Of a stretch of 64,000 nt of DNA, positions 10,408 to 24,057 are shown in pieces (the stretch's first letter is position 1; every line of letters starts with the position of its first letter). The notes below the pieces were generated by a model that worked only from the letters and a program-made list of their open reading frames with translations, did no database searches and was not told the origin of the DNA. A program made the position numbers and the translations under genes. Origin of the DNA: Chloranthus sessilifolius (taxonomy: Eukaryota > Streptophyta > Magnoliopsida > Chloranthales > Chloranthaceae); NCBI GenBank assembly GCA_021018995.1, contig CM037586.1, forward strand, positions 3,694,328 to 3,758,327, given 5' to 3'.

Positions 10408-12463
10408 CACCCCCAAACCTACACTTTGCTAGTCCTCGAGCAAAGCAAACTAAAGAAAATAAATACCACTTTCGTAGGGAGCACGATTGTACTTAGCCTG
10501 TGCAACAAGCCTTTAAACCCCTAGGTGATCCCTAGTGGAGGAGTTGTATCTCCTGAGAGTTTACAGTGAAGTTATCCACAAACTTCAATACATTTTTGAA
10601 ACCATCGATAAAATTGAGTTTTCAAAAAATGATTTTGATAACATATATATTATTCAAAAATAAAAACATTAATTGTTTCAATATGTGAATCATCAATCTT
10701 AAATATTAATGTCATGTCAATCATACTAGTATCCATTCAAATTAATCTAATGCTCAAATGGTTAGATAATTCATTCATTCCTGTCTAAACGTGAAGTGTG
10801 TGCATACCAAAACCAAGATTCATCCATCTCGGAACTAGTCCAAACGGGAAACCGTCGGATCTGTTGTCTCGACTCAATCCTCACTTTAGGTATACTCTCG
10901 AAATAAAATCACTCCGATGATGGGTAAGCTTTCACACACATGTGAGAGATCAATACAAAATAAGCAAAAGGGTCTCACATGATAAATGAAACACGATGTA
11001 ATCAATGAACAAAAATAAATCTCATAAGAACAGATACTTGTATATCCTAAGCATGTCATATCAAGTGTCATAAGTATCATATATTTACTCTCCACAAGAC
11101 AGTTACCAATGCAAGATTAGATCATGAAGATCTTTTGTAGGGTTGTAATGGGGCTCAGGAAAGGGTAAGAAAGAAAGAGAATTGAGATTCGAAATTTCTG
11201 AGAAATCGGAAAAGAAACAAACTTCTGATTTTTCTATTTCTCTTCTTTTTCTTTTCTAATCTCTCATTATTTTTCTCAATATTTTTCTATTTTTCTCAAC
11301 TTTCTTTTTCTTTTGAATTTTCCTTTCTTGAAGCACCTCATATTTTTTATTATTTTTCATAATTTTCTTTTTCTTTTTCTCCCCCCTTTTTCTTTTATAT
11401 TTTTGCCATACACTCTCAGTAAACACCACAACTCAGTATCTCTCCACTTACTCTCTTTTCGTTCATTTTCATCCCTCGTTCCTAATTTCTCATAAATAAG
11501 AAGGGTAAAGCTGAATTTTCATAAATGGTGAAGGGTTAAAAGTTAACGTGGCTTATCAAAGAATGTATAAAGGTAAATTTTTTTAATAGGCTCAAAGGGA
11601 TACTAGAAGGATAAATTTATATGAGGTGGGGCATTTAAGCACAAACGAGCCATAGATGGCCTTCAATCATGTCCTTAAAAGATAGTAACCTTGCCTATTT
11701 GTCTTGAGTAGATATACAGTACGTTCTAATACAATAATATGAATTTGATATCATGCAAAGTCACAAGCCAAAATAAAATGTATGAGATTATTCAAAATAA
11801 TTCGTATTCAAAGAAAACTCCGAGTTTATGTATTCACTCATCAATGACGGGAAATTAGCTCTAAAGCTTTCTGGGTTTAGTCTCCACTAAGAACCTAAGA
11901 TTCACCGTTTAAAACAGTTCATCGATTTCTAAGTCTTAGCTTAGTATAAGTGCAAAAGTTCTACACATGAATATCAAAATTACCCATAAAATATCACATT
12001 AAGCTTCATTATTTTAGATACAAGCATTCAAAATCTGACATTGATATTATCAAAATTAAATTCACATGCATCATCAAGTTTAAAAACAATCATAAAGTAA
12101 TTCATGTATGATGGTTCAAAAAATATATATATATATATATTTTTTCATATAAAAAAAAGAAAAGAAAGTGACGCAAGATAGAGAATCATACCCCTAAACC
12201 TAAAAATGACAATGTCCTCATTGATTGAAATAAGTAGCGCACCCCCAAATATATTGAAAAATACCTCAACACAAAGATCAGGTGCAGAGAATATGTGCAT
12301 CAAATTAGAACATGACCAAAAATAGATTGAAGGTAATGTGGCTACACTAATTTGGAAATTAAAAACAACCTAAACTAAACTAAAAACTAATATTCTAGAA
12401 CTAAACATACGAAAAGAGAAATCTTAAATCCTAAATCCTAAACTAAACCTGAGTCCAACTCCT
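10408..12463. other. Athila 3' internal region without a recognised gene
   Basis: Directly inside the LTR, CACCCCCAAACC (10408-10419) is the complement of a polypurine tract. The rest holds a pyrimidine-rich block (11215-11400), a short TA run near 12123 and scattered stops in all frames. Athila elements often have an envelope-like ORF here. None is recognisable. Confidence 0.65.
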
Positions 12464-15400
12464 TTAATCTGGGTCACTGAGGCGTATCGCCTCAATTCCG
12501 AACTGGGTCATCGGTTCGAACATTGGTTTAAGACGTTGCCCATTGACTTTGAAGACTTGATTATCCTTGAGATTTCGGATCTCAATCGCATCATGCGCAC
12601 TAATAGAAACAACCTGAAATGGGCCTTCCCATCTAGATTTCAGTTTCCCCGGGTGGAGCTTAAGTCTGGAGTTGAACAACCAAACTTTTTGTCCAATGTG
12701 GAACTCTTTCCGAGAAATTGACTCATCATGCAACTTCTTGTACCTTTCTTTATACATCTTAGAGTTTTCATATGCATCATAGCATAACTCTTCCAATTCA
12801 CTCAGCTGTAGCCTTCGATTTGATCATGCCGCTTGCATATCAAAGTTAAATCTTTTGATAGCCTAAACTGCCTTATGCTCCAATTCAACAGGAAGATGGC
12901 ATGCTTTTTCGTAGATAATTCTGAATGGAGACATTCCAATTGCTGTCTTGAAGGCGGTACGATAGGCCCAAAGAGCATCAGATAGCCGGTTAGACCAATC
13001 TCTTCTATCTGGTCACACCGTCTTTTCTAAAATTCGTTTAATCTCTCGGTTCGACACTTCCACCTGATCACTAGTCCGCGGATGGTACGGCGTTGCGACC
13101 TTATGAGTGACGTCATATTTTGTCATTGAAGTAGCAAAATGGCGGTTGCAGAAGTACGAACCGCCATCACTAATGGTCGCCCGTGAAAACCCGAATATGG
13201 TAAAAACATTTTCTTTTAGAAATTTGACCACAACTTTGTGGTCGTTCGAACGGGTTGCCACAACTTCAATCCATTTGGAAACGTAGTCAACAGCTACAAG
13301 AATATATGAATACCCAAAAGATGGGGGAAAAGGACCCATGAAGTCAATCCCCCAAACATAAAAAATTTCAATAATCAAAATCGGGTTAAGGGGCATCATA
13401 TTTCGTTTTGAAATATTTCCAAGCTGCTGACAACTTTGGCATTCTTTGCAAAATCGAGCAGCGTCACGAAAGATGGAGGGCCAGTAGAATCCGCTTTGAA
13501 AGATTTTCTGTGCGGTCTTCTGTCCTCTGAAATGGCCTCCACAGGCTCCAGCATGGCAGAAATTTATGATGCTTAGTTGCTCTTCTTTCGGTACACATCT
13601 TCTGATGATCTGATCTGAGCAGAATTTGAACAAATATGGTTCATCCCAGAAATAGTATTTTACCTGGGAGAAAAAGAGATGCTTATCATTCTTACCCCAT
13701 TCAGTAGGGATTCTGTCAGTGACCAGATAATTCACGATATTGGCAAACCAAGGAGCTTTAGTAGCGGTTGCATCAATTGCCATTAATTGCTCATCCGGAA
13801 AAGTGTCTCGGATAGGTTTAGGTGCAAATGATTCTTCAGGCAAAATGCGAGACAAGTGATCGGCCATAACATTCTCTACTCTCTTTTTATCTTTGATTTC
13901 AAAATTGAACTCTTGAAGGAGCACGATCCAGCGGATCAATCTTGGTTTGGCATCCTTCTTTGCTAACAAATATTTCAATGCAGAGTGGTTTGAAAAGACC
14001 ACTATTTTTTATCCAAGCAGATAAGATCGAAATTTATTGAGAGCATACACCACAGCTAATAACTCTTTCTCAGTGGTGGTGTAGTTAAGCTGTGCATCGA
14101 TCAATGTCTTATTGGCATAATAAATTACGTGAGGTAATTTGTTCACCCTTTGCCCTAAGACAGCTCCGATAGCGTAATCAGATGCATCACACATGAGTTC
14201 GAATGGTAAAAAATAATCCGGTGGTTGGATTATCGGTGCATTTGATAAGAGCTCGCGCAATTTTAAAAATGCTTTCATGCAATCCTCGTCGAAATCAAAA
14301 GGAACATCTTTGCCAAGCAGGGTGCACAATGGTTTAGCCACCTTACTAAAATCTTTGATGAATCTTCTATAAAATCCAGCATGCCCCAAAAATGATCGAA
14401 TTTGTCGAACACTCTTCGGTGGGGGCAAATTGGCAATTAAGTCAACTTTGGCCTTATCAACTTCAATTCCTTTCTTTGAAACGATATGCCCTAACACAAT
14501 TCCTTGTTGCACCATGAAATGATTTTTCTCCCAGCTAAGAACAAGTTTTGATTCGACACAACGTTGCAGCACTTGTGAAAGATGATTCAAACAAGAACCA
14601 AATATTTTTCCAAAAACCGAGAAGTCATCCATGAAGACTTCGATGAACTTGTCAATCATATCCGAAAATATGGCCAACATGCATCGTTGGAAAGTAGCAG
14701 GTGCATTACATAAGCCGAACGATATTCTGCGATATGCAAAATTACCGTAAGGACACGTGAATGTAGTTTTCTCCTGATCAGGTGGAAAAATGGGCACTTG
14801 ATTGTATCCCGAATATCCATCAAGAAAACAGTAAAACTCCTGTCCAGCTAACTTCTCAAGAATTTGATCAATGAATGGAAGGAGAAAATGATCCTTTCTG
14901 GTAGCCGTATTCAATTTCCGATAATCAATGCACACCCGCCACCCAATAGTTTCACGAGTGGGCACCAATTCTCCCTTCGTAGTTTCTTTCACAGTGATTC
15001 CAAATTTTTTCGGAACGATTTGTACTAGACTAACCCATTCACTATCAGAGATCGGATAGATGATTCCAGCATCGAGTAATTTAATGATTTCCTTTAAAAT
15101 GACTTCTTGCATGTTCGGATTAAGTCGCCTTTACGGTTCTCTCGATGGTGTACTATTATCTTCCAGATGTATTTTGTGCATACATACTGATGGGTCAATC
15201 CCTTTGAGATCAGCTAAGGTCCATCCGATGGCCTCCTTGTGCTCTTTAAGTACTTTTAACAAGTCATGCTCTTGTTCTTCCGACAATGTAGATGAAATTA
15301 TCACTGGAAGTGTTTCTTGAGGTCCCAGAAAAGCGTACTTGAGCGACTCATGCAATTGTTTTAATTCGACAGTTGGTGGCTGCTCAATTGATGGAGTCAA

Positions 15401-15999
15401 CACATCCTTTACCTCAATAGGTAATGGTTCTACCTTAGTCACATTTTCACATAAGTGATCATCTGGGCATGATAGACCGGACTTCGTTTTTTCTGACTGT
15501 TTCCTTTCAGATCATTTTTCTTCATAGATGGCCAACAAAGCAGTTTCAAATTCTTCTTTGGTGAGCATCGATGGTAATGCTTCATCCACTACTTCGTCCA
15601 TCTGGTCAATGTAAAAATAGTCAACCTCATCCTTGTTGGGGAAATGGTTCATCGCATGAAATATATTCAATCTAACCTTCATGTTTATAAACGAAACGTC
15701 CATGACTCCCGTTTGACAATTAATGCAAGCATTTGCAGTGGCGAGAAATGGACGTCCAAGGATGATGGGGACTTGATTAATGGATTTAACAGGTGGTTTC
15801 ATGTCTAAAACAACGAAGTCCACTGAAAAGACAAACTTGTCTATTCCAGCCAAAACATCCTCGATAATACCCTTAGGTCTTCTTTCTGATCTATCTGCCA
15901 GTTGAAGTGTGACTGTCGTGGGTTTCAATTCACCTAATCTGAGTTTCTCGTACATTGAGTATGGGGTTAGATTAACACTTGCTCCCAAATCCAATAACG
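12464..15999 (-). pseudogene. Athila pol fossil: protease, RT, RNase H, integrase
   Basis: Fossil. Reading the minus strand in order: an aspartic protease (DLGASVNLTPYSMYE), reverse transcriptase (CIDYRKLNTATRKDHF, FGLCNAPATFQRCM, FMDDFSVFG), RNase H (FELMCDASDYAIGAVLGQ), a zinc-binding integrase N-domain, a core with [14 protein letters not shown], and a C-terminal segment ([14 protein letters not shown]). The order protease-RT-RNase H-integrase is that of Ty3/gypsy. It is broken in several places. Confidence 0.88.
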
Positions 16000-18100
16000 C
16001 TTTTCCAATTGGCTGCCCACCAATGACACATGGAACAGTTGGGACTCCAGGGTTTCCAATTGCAATATCGAACTGACTTGACTTGTCAGGAACACTTTCT
16101 TTGAAACATGAGTACGCGCTTTTCTCTTACGCGTGCACAAATCTTCGAAAAACTTGACATACTCAGGAACTTGTTTGATTGTCTCAAGTAATGGAAGATT
16201 TATCTTTACTTGCTTGAATGTTTCAATGATTTCTTCCATTTTTGCCGGTCCCTTTCCCATTCTGGATGGAGGAGTTAGACATTCAGGGAATGGTGCCTTT
16301 GGGACATAGGGTGCAGCTTCAAGTTCCGGTCCTCTCTCACGTCCTTGTTGGACAGTTGGAGGAGACTCTTCCTCTATTACTTTTTCTTTTCCCTTCTCTC
16401 TTCCTTGTTCTTTCTCTTTCTCTTTTCTTTTCTTCGGCTCTATTTCTCTTTTTGCATCAGCTTCCACAAACATTTCCACTTGATTATCAACCTTTCGCTC
16501 ACTTCTCAGCACCGTAACAGCTTTCAACTGTTGACTATTCAATGGTCCTTCATCAGGTGGTGCTTGGCCTCGAGGATTATTGATGGGTTGGCTAGGAAGC
16601 TTACCTTCCTCTCGTTGACTCAGTTGATTGGCCAATTGACTGACTTGGTCCATTATCATCTGCTGAAAAGATTGCATGCTTCGCATCACCTTTTCCTCCA
16701 AATCAGAATCTTTTAAAACGGTGGCCTGAGATTGATTAAAATTCTGATTAAAATTCTGATTTTTTCGGTAATCATAATTCATATGGTAATAAGGAGGGTT
16801 CTGCTGGAAATTAGAATTCTGCTGGAAATTGGAATTCTGCTGTGGATGAAAATTCTGCTGAAAATTTTGTTGAAAATTTTGTTGTCCACTCATTGGATTG
16901 GATCTGAACTGTTGATTCACCTGCCCAGTTTGGTTTGATCCTCCCCATCCTAAGTTGGGGTGATTTTTCCATTCCGGATTGTATGTGTTTGAGTACATGT
17001 TCCTACCTTGTCGCTGATATGATTGAGTCAGATTCACCTGCTCTTGAGGAGTAGGTTCATCAGGAAGAAATGACAAGGTGGTAGGGCACTCGTTAGCCAT
17101 GTGACCTGGGTGGTCACAAATTAAACACACAGCGGGATTGATGGGACTCTTAGCTTGCTTAGTTGCAGCTAACAGCATGTTCATTTGCTTGGACAACATA
17201 TCAACCTTTGTTGATAGATCTGAAGTGTTGTTATTGACATCAAATAATCCATTTCTGGTCAACACATGTGATTTTGTTACCACATCCAAATTAGTTCGCT
17301 CTATTATCGCATTTTAGATTGAAGTTTGATATAACTTCTCAAACAATGCCCACAGCTCATCAGCCTCTTTCGTGGCACACGATCCTCCGCAAGATGCATC
17401 AACCATGCGTCTCTCTTCTGGAATCAGTCCATTGTAAAAACTTTGGACTTGTTGCCACCTTGGAACTTGATGATTCAGACAACTCTTAATCAATTCCTTA
17501 AAGCGTTCCCAACATTCATGAAATGTTTCTGTAGGTTGTTGGGAAAAGAACTGGATCTTCTGACGCAACTCAATGGTTTTGGTCATGGAAAAATATTTTT
17601 TAAGAAACTGACGGTGTAGCTCTGCCCAACTCTGAATAGATTGCGGTTATAAGGAATAGAACCATGTTTTTGCCTTATCCCTTAAAGAGAAAGGAAAGAG
17701 TTGGAGCTTAGCTATCTCATTAGTGACATTGTGGACTCTGAACATTTTGCATACCCCAGTGAATTCATTTAGATGAACGTGCGAATTTTCATTTGCTAAT
17801 CCATGGAAAATTGGTAGCATTTGGATCATTGCTGATTTGAATTCATAGTGGTTTCCCTGAATGGGAGCATGCATGATACATTCCTGATCCTCGTAAAAAC
17901 CAGGATCATTATAATACTCCAATGTTCTAGGGCTCTCATCAAAGTTATTGTTCCTATTATTTCCATTATTTTCATTATTGACGTTCCCATTGTTGTTATT
18001 CTCATTTCTCTCTTGTCTTTAATCTGCCATGGCTTCAGTATGATGATACTGATTCCTCTGAATTCTACGATTCTCTCTACAAGATCTTTCGATCTCAAGA
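16000..18100 (-). pseudogene. Athila gag fossil
   Basis: Fossil. It contains the gag helical domain (LFPFSLRDKAKTWFYSL, ETFHECWERFKELIKSC), one zinc knuckle (CLICDHPGHMANEC), a Gln/Asn/Phe-rich stretch (QNFQQNF repeats) and a Lys/Glu-rich linker leading to protease. These are all typical of Athila gag. It is broken into several pieces. Confidence 0.85.
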
Positions 18101-18239
18101 TTAAACGGTTGCAGATGCGGGTGATGAGATCGAGTAAAGCTCATACACCACGCTCACAAGCAGGGTTGATGATTCCACAACAAACCCACAATTATCAGCT
18201 TCAATCAATTGAAGCAAAGGTTTCAATAGATTGACACAA

Positions 18240-19376
18240 AGCACACACAAATTTTCAAACAAATGACTTTATCAGTCAATTGATTGAAGAATTGTTCTCA
18301 ATCGATTGAGGTTCAAAGAGTCAAAGCAAGTCAGCACAGATTTTTCAGCTAAGATGGCTAACAACAGAGCTTTGTCAATCGATTGATAGAGAAGTGTCAA
18401 TCGATTGAAATAAACCTGGGAATTCACAGAGAATGATATCCCAGTCTCAATCGATTGACAGTGAATGTTCAATCGAGTGAGTCTAAGATAAACAGTAGCC
18501 AAAAAAAGAAATTTTTTTATTTTTTTATTTTTTTATTATAATAAATTAATTAAAATTCGAATTTAAATTAAAGAATTTTTTTTTCAATAAATTAAATTAA
18601 AATTTGAATTAAAATTAAAGATTTTTTTTTAATAAATTAAATTTAAATCGAATTTAAATTAAAGAATTTTTTTTTTTCAATAAATTAAATTAAAATTCGA
18701 ATTTAAATTAAAGAATTTTTTTTTCTTTTAAATTCGAATTTTAAAAATAAAAATTAAATTCAAAAATTAAAATTTAAAATTTAAAATTCAAAACCTAAAG
18801 TCAATCCTACAAAATCCTATAAAATCTTACCTAGAAGAGAAAAAGAAGAGAGAGAATAGAAAAATTCTTACAAAACCTAAAGCAAGTAGTCCTACAAAAA
18901 TTAATAACTAGAATTAAAAAAAAATTCTACAAGATATTTTCTAAAAGAGGAAGATAAGGAAAAAAGAAACTCCTACAAAGTTTAAAATAAGAAGTCCTAA
19001 AAGTCTAAACTTCCTAAAAGAACTCCACCAAAACTTACCTGAGAGAGAAAAATAAGGGAAAGAAGATTTTGCAAATCAAAAATCAAAATATTAATTTTTA
19101 AAATTAAAAAATCAAAATTCACACAAGAAAATCAAAATTTAATTTAGAAATTAAATTTCAAAAATTTTAATTGCAAAAATTTAAGTTCGAAAATCAAAAA
19201 TCAACCTTTGAGTATCAAATTTCAGATTTCACAATCTACAAACTTTCAAGTTTTCAGAATTAAAGATTTTTTTTTTTTTTTTTAATTTTTAATTTTTTTT
19301 AATTTTTTATTTATATATATTTTTTCACCACAAAACACACAAATCCCTATCCGAATTAATCAAAATTTCGTCGATT
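18240..19376. repeat. Athila leader with TCAATCGATTGA palindromes, then AT-rich DNA
   Basis: 18258-18480 has six or seven copies of the palindrome TCAATCGATTGA or near variants. 18500-18800 is built of three or four repeats of TTAAATTCGAATTT-like units with long T runs, and AT-rich DNA follows to the primer site. This is untranslated leader in element orientation. No gene is seen. Confidence 0.7.
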
Positions 19377-19394
19377 TCCCCGACAGCGGCGCAA
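19377..19394 (-). other. Primer-binding site for tRNA-Asp
   Basis: On the minus strand, TTGCGCCGCTGTCGGGGA lies six bases inside the 5' LTR. It differs at three positions from TGGCGCCGTTGCCGGGGA, the complement of the plant tRNA-Asp 3' end that Athila-type elements use. Confidence 0.75.
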
Positions 19395-19400
19395 AAAACT

Positions 19401-20917
19401 TGATCGATTTTAAATGTAACCCTTGCAAGTGCACAAGATCTATTGTAGTATGGCAAGAACAAGGGTGTTGAACCCACAGAGAAATCTTAAATTTTAATTA
19501 ATTCTTTCAGAGATTTAAAAACGTTCCCAAGGAATTACCAAGGGGCAGATTCAATTTACCAAAAATTTATCACATTTTTCCTAAATGTAAGAAAAATAAA
19601 TTAATTAATCTAAACAAGTAATTACTGATGAATCTAAGAACAATATTTAAATGAGATCAAGGAATATGCTACCCCAGATTAGTACCCCTTTTCTATCATT
19701 AAAACCCACAGTTTCATTAAAGCATCATTCACACCATTATTTGTCTATAGAGATGATTCGTAATAAAATATGATCATCAATCCGGCATACCCTATCTAAA
19801 AACAATGACTCAGCCTATCATTGCGGTATGAGTCATGTAAGAAGCATAGCGTATCTCATGATGTTTAGATCATAACAGTAAGTACATAATCGCTCTGCAG
19901 CCTAGATCAGTCTGCAAGTCCAGATCCAGCGATTATAGCCGTTGATACGCGCAATCAACGGTCATAACAAGCATTCAATATATTTTCAATAACACAAACT
20001 TTTAGCAAAATGATTCTATGATGACATAATAGACTGCGGTATTAATCATAAAAAATTGCTACTTATCTGGGGATCGCATCTTCTCCGATCAACTGATTTA
20101 ACCGCTCATCTTTGGTGTATGATCTCCTTGTTCATTCAAAGCCATTCCTCTTTTCATTTCTTCCAAAAGATCTTTGTTTATAATGCCTTTTCCTAAATAC
20201 AATCTATGAATGTAAAAGAGAAACAGTGCAAATCCTAAGTACAATCTACCCAGATCAAACCCTAGAAGAAGGAGAAGAGAAGAACTCTTAAAAAGATGCC
20301 CAGAGGAGTCTAAAACCAAAAATAATAATAATGAATAATAATCCTCCAAAATTCTCCCCCTCGAAGTGTTTGATTTGGCTTTAAATAGCACCCACGTCGC
20401 GGAAGTGTCCTAGCTCTAAAAGTCAGGGTCGATTGATCGACCTTATAGGGTCGATCAATCGACTCCTTAAAAATCTGCGTTAAGAAGCCTTTTCCGTCTC
20501 AAACTTTATCATTTTGGTCGATTGATCGACCTTCCCAGATTTTTGTGAACTCCCGCCAAACTTTGTATCAGACACTACTTCGGTATTTCAGCCATAACCT
20601 TCTATCCCGAACTCGGATTGAGGCGATTCATGCGGCGTTGGAAAGATAACGACGAGCTCTATAACTTGTATGTTTTAGCAATTTCCTGAATCTGACGTAT
20701 TAAAGGTACAAATTGAGCTGCAAGTCCCACTAAGTTCTCAATGATCCAAAGTTGCAGTGTTTTGACATTATTTTCGGAATTCTTGGGCTGTTTTTTGTAC
20801 TTGGATTATATTTATCTGAAACACTTCAAATCTAGTAAATCTCATCAGATAGCCTTCATCGGGTAGCTAAATATAGGTATTTAGGGGTGAAATATCATCA
20901 TATTTCACTACTCATCA
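19401..20917 (-). repeat. 5' LTR of the Athila element
   Basis: Same ends as 8871-10407. It is 1517 bp against 1537 bp, the length difference being mainly one missing palindromic motif block near 20525. Confidence 0.9.
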
Positions 20918-21790
20918 AGCGACAGTATCTACGTAAGAAGATAACAGTTTGTTCTCTACACAACTATGACACATGCGTCGAGGGCACATGTGAGAAAGAG
21001 GGATGACAAAGTTGAGCAAGCAGGGTTTGTTAAAGGGTGTAAAGGCTAGCAAGGTTGACTTTTGTGAGCATTGAGTCTTCGAGAAATAGTGTAGGGTCAA
21101 CTTTAATACAATGATTCTCACTACAAAAGGCACACTGGATTATACACATTCAGATATATAGGAGTCTTCAAATGTTCCTTCTAGAGGTAGTGTAAGGTAT
21201 TTTGTCTCCTTCATCAATGATTACTCACGGTATGTATAGATCTACATGATGAAAAGTAAGGATGAGATATTGAAAATCTTTAAGAGGTAGAAAATACTGT
21301 CTGAGTATCATACTGGATGGAAGGTCAAGCGATTGAGAACCGATAATGGAGGTAAGTACACCGGTGGACAGTTTCAGGAGTTCTATGAAGAGAACAATAT
21401 TGCTATGTACTTCACTGTGAGAAATACACTGTAATATAATGGGATAGTAGAATGCATGAATAGAACTCTACCTGAAAGACAAGACATATATATATATATG
21501 TTATCCAATGCGGGATTGGGTACATAGTTCTGGGCTGAGGAAGCCAGTACGAGCATGTTATTTAGTAAACAGATCACTGTCTACGATAGTAGAGTGCAAG
21601 ACTCCGATAGTGATGTGGTTAGGGATGCCTGCAGAATACAATGCATTGAGAGTCTTTAGTTGCACAACTTACTATCATATCAGAGATAGTAAAATTGACC
21701 CAAGAGCTAATAAGACGACTTTCTTAAGGTATATAGATGGGGTGAAAAAATCAGGTTATGGTATCCTGGGCAGAATCAAGTTGTAATCAA
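20918..21790 (+). pseudogene. Copia integrase fossil
   Basis: Fossil. It resumes copia coding after the Athila insertion, with a zinc-binding integrase start, core fragments such as RLRTDNGG, and NRSLSTIVECKTPIVMW and RVFSCTTYYHI blocks of the downstream core. It is broken. The linker before the 3' LTR (RPKRKLFRNSLD) is the usual pre-RT motif region, but no RT domain is recognised after it. Confidence 0.75.
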
Positions 21791-22023
21791 CAGATATGTG
21801 ACTTTTGATAAATCTGTTATGCGAACTTATAACAAATAGAGTATGAAAGTTGGAGAGGTGACGGAAGATCAGTTTGAGGTGGAGTTAGAAACTCTTACAA
21901 TTACTATGTCAGAAAAAAATGTAGAAATTTTAATTATAGCAACAATTGAGAGAGAGCCAGAGCAATCTTTAGCGGGTGGAAGACCGAAAAGGAAACTATT
22001 TAGAAATAGTTTAGATCTTCTAT

Positions 22024-22355
22024 ATGAGGCTAGCTTATCTTATATTAGAAGTAGGATTTAGATCTTCTTTATAAGGGAAAAAGCTCTTGGATGAATAATA
22101 AAATTGATACATCATTGTAAAACTTTGGTGAACTTATCTAGGGTTTCGTGAAAAACTTTGGTGAGGCTTGAATGTTCTTGTATTCTTATGAAATCATCAA
22201 TATAGTGAATCATCGTTGCTCGTGGACGTAGACATATTGTCGAACCACATAAATATTGTCTCTTGTGTGATTGTGTTTGATTTCTTTTTATTTTACTTTC
22301 TCATTTGATCGTTCATCGTGAGAACCTTGATTAGTTTGAACGCTTTCGCTCAACA
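22024..22355 (+). repeat. 3' LTR of the copia element (partial)
   Basis: It aligns with 3164-3484 and ends in CGCTTTCGCTCAACA. Its 5' portion is shorter than in the 5' LTR. The flanking sequence after it is L1 LINE coding DNA. Confidence 0.75.
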
Positions 22356-22554
22356 TCAAATTCAAGGTGAATATTGAGAAAACATATGACAATGTGGATT
22401 GAGGGTTCCTTTTCTACTTAATAGAAAGAATGAGATTTGGGGCAAATGGATCTCATAGATCAAAGGTTGCTTATCATCACCTTGAGTATCGTTATTAATT
22501 AATGAGATGAATGAAGGTTTCTTCCATATGGAAAAAGGATCAAGGCAAGGTGAC

Positions 22555-24057
22555 TGATCAGTCACAGAATATACCATTTTATCACCTTTAACTTAGTGAT
22601 ACTAGGACTTAGTTTGCGACTAAGAAGTTGATGATGTATAGATATTAAAGAAAAATAATAAAAGAGAGTCAAAATGTTAATATTCATCAAAATAAACTAA
22701 AAGAGCAGTAAAAAGATAATTGAGCGTAAAAAGATGATTCGCCACCTACTGAAAGCTGAGAAATCGTAGTTTACGATTGTTTACTAATACTGAAGCCAAA
22801 CAAGAGAAAAATGAGAAATCGTAATTTGCGATTCTTCATAAAGTGACAAAAGAGTAAAAGGCGATACAGAAGAAAGCGATCGTTCGTTATAAAGAATTGT
22901 TCAGTATGAAAGTCATGGGAGCTGAAGGAAGAGAAAATCGTGATTTACAATTTTCTAAAGAAAAAGAACAAACATGATTTATGATTGTATGAATAGAAGT
23001 TTTCCCTTTATTGCTACTGCTGATCACGTGAGAATTTTCACCGCCAAGAATAGAATTAGAAAAACTCTTTAATTAGAAGTTTGACTAATCACGGATCTAA
23101 GAAGATTGATGAAGATAGACTCTTAACATCTCTGCTGCTGCTATCAAGGAAAAAAATTCAGAACACATCAACCGTTGAAAGCAAGGAAGAATAAAATTAG
23201 AATTAGAGTTATATTAGAAATATTTTATTTTAGTAGTTTCTTTTATTAGAATTAGAACTCTGTAAACCAACTCCTTATGATCTATAAATAAGAGGGCTTA
23301 ACATAGGAATAATCATCGAAAAATTTCATAGCATTAATTGAAAACTGAGATCTGTGTTTTCTCTCGATCAAAGTAGTTTAGAATTTACAAAGTAACATCG
23401 TTTACAGTTCTCTGAGGTTTTGTCTGACAACCAAGACTGAGGAAACTGAAAGATCAACTATTTGGATGATTCTACTTTTACTTTCTAGTTTAGATTTTAT
23501 TTTATTTTTAATTTAGATTTTATATGCTTTATTAACATCTTCGAATTTTGATTTGAATTGACGACTCAGATTAAAGTTTACAGATTAGTGTAACGATTTT
23601 TACTTTTTCATCTTTAAATTTCTAGAATTTGATTGACGCCTAGATTTTAGGAGATTGTTGATTAGATTAAATCTGTGTTGAAGAATTTTAGTCTTTAATT
23701 GACGACCAAATTCTAGAAGACTACAATACAGTGTAACGATATTTTAAATCTGTAAACATCCGAGACTTGAAGGATTGTGCCTGACAACCATGATCTGAAA
23801 AGAGGAGGATTTAGATTTATTTTCTGTAACTTAGTATAAAAAATATTCTTCATTCATATTTCTCCAGTAGTTTAGATCTTAAAGATAAATATAAATTTTT
23901 GAAATAAGAATATAAGTATAAATAAAAATACAAATTTATAAGATAATTTACTTTTTTGTGGGATCGATCCTATCGCTATGTTATAATTTCTATTGTGCGT
24001 TCGTAATAGGTTAAGGCTTGATTTTAATTTAAATATATACATACTATAAGTCGGTCA
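22555..24057. mobile_element. Solo LTR-like insertion in the L1
   Basis: TGATCAGTCACAG to TAAGTCGGTCA, 1503 bp, flanked by GTGAC (22550-22554) and GTAAC (24058-24062), 4 of 5 bases alike. L1 coding runs up to one side and continues on the other (RQGD, then PLFPFL). It has no ORF and no internal region, so a solo LTR is the simplest reading. The clade is unknown. Confidence 0.65.

Larger units (their letters stand above)
8871..20917 (-). mobile_element. Athila-type Ty3/gypsy element, nested in copia integrase
   Basis: Fossil of about 12 kb in minus orientation. Parts are the 5' LTR (19401-20917), a primer site for tRNA-Asp, a long AT-rich leader, gag with one CCHC knuckle, protease, reverse transcriptase, RNase H, integrase, a roughly 2-kb stretch with no recognisable envelope-like gene, a polypurine tract and the 3' LTR (8871-10407). 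Flanks are AGCGG and AGCGA (5-bp duplication, one difference). The tRNA-Asp site and the VFMDDFSVFG block of the transcriptase fit the Athila clade. The LTRs differ at about 18 of the first 500 aligned bases, so it is younger than the copia host. It is broken, with roughly half a dozen interruptions. Confidence 0.88.
3119..22355 (+). mobile_element. Old Ty1/copia LTR element hosting nested insertions
   Basis: Fossil. The order is 5' LTR, a primer site related to tRNA-iMet, gag, CCHC knuckle, protease-like motif, GAG-pre-integrase and integrase, then a 3' LTR. Reverse transcriptase and RNase H were not recognised. It is broken, with several breaks, and swollen by two nested insertions (4024-8120 and 8871-20917). 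The two LTRs differ at about 45-50 of 310 aligned bases by eye, much more than the LTRs of the Athila element inside it, which fits its being older. The exact 5' edge is uncertain. Confidence 0.8.

Noticed and set aside
10408-12463. Envelope-like gene of the Athila element
   Set aside because: No frame of useful length and no membrane-protein features.
16242-16938. Plus-strand reading frames opposite gag
   Set aside because: They are antisense shadows of the Lys/Glu- and Gln/Asn-rich gag coding strand.
17848-18234. 128-codon plus-strand frame
   Set aside because: Shadow of Athila gag and leader, with no domain.
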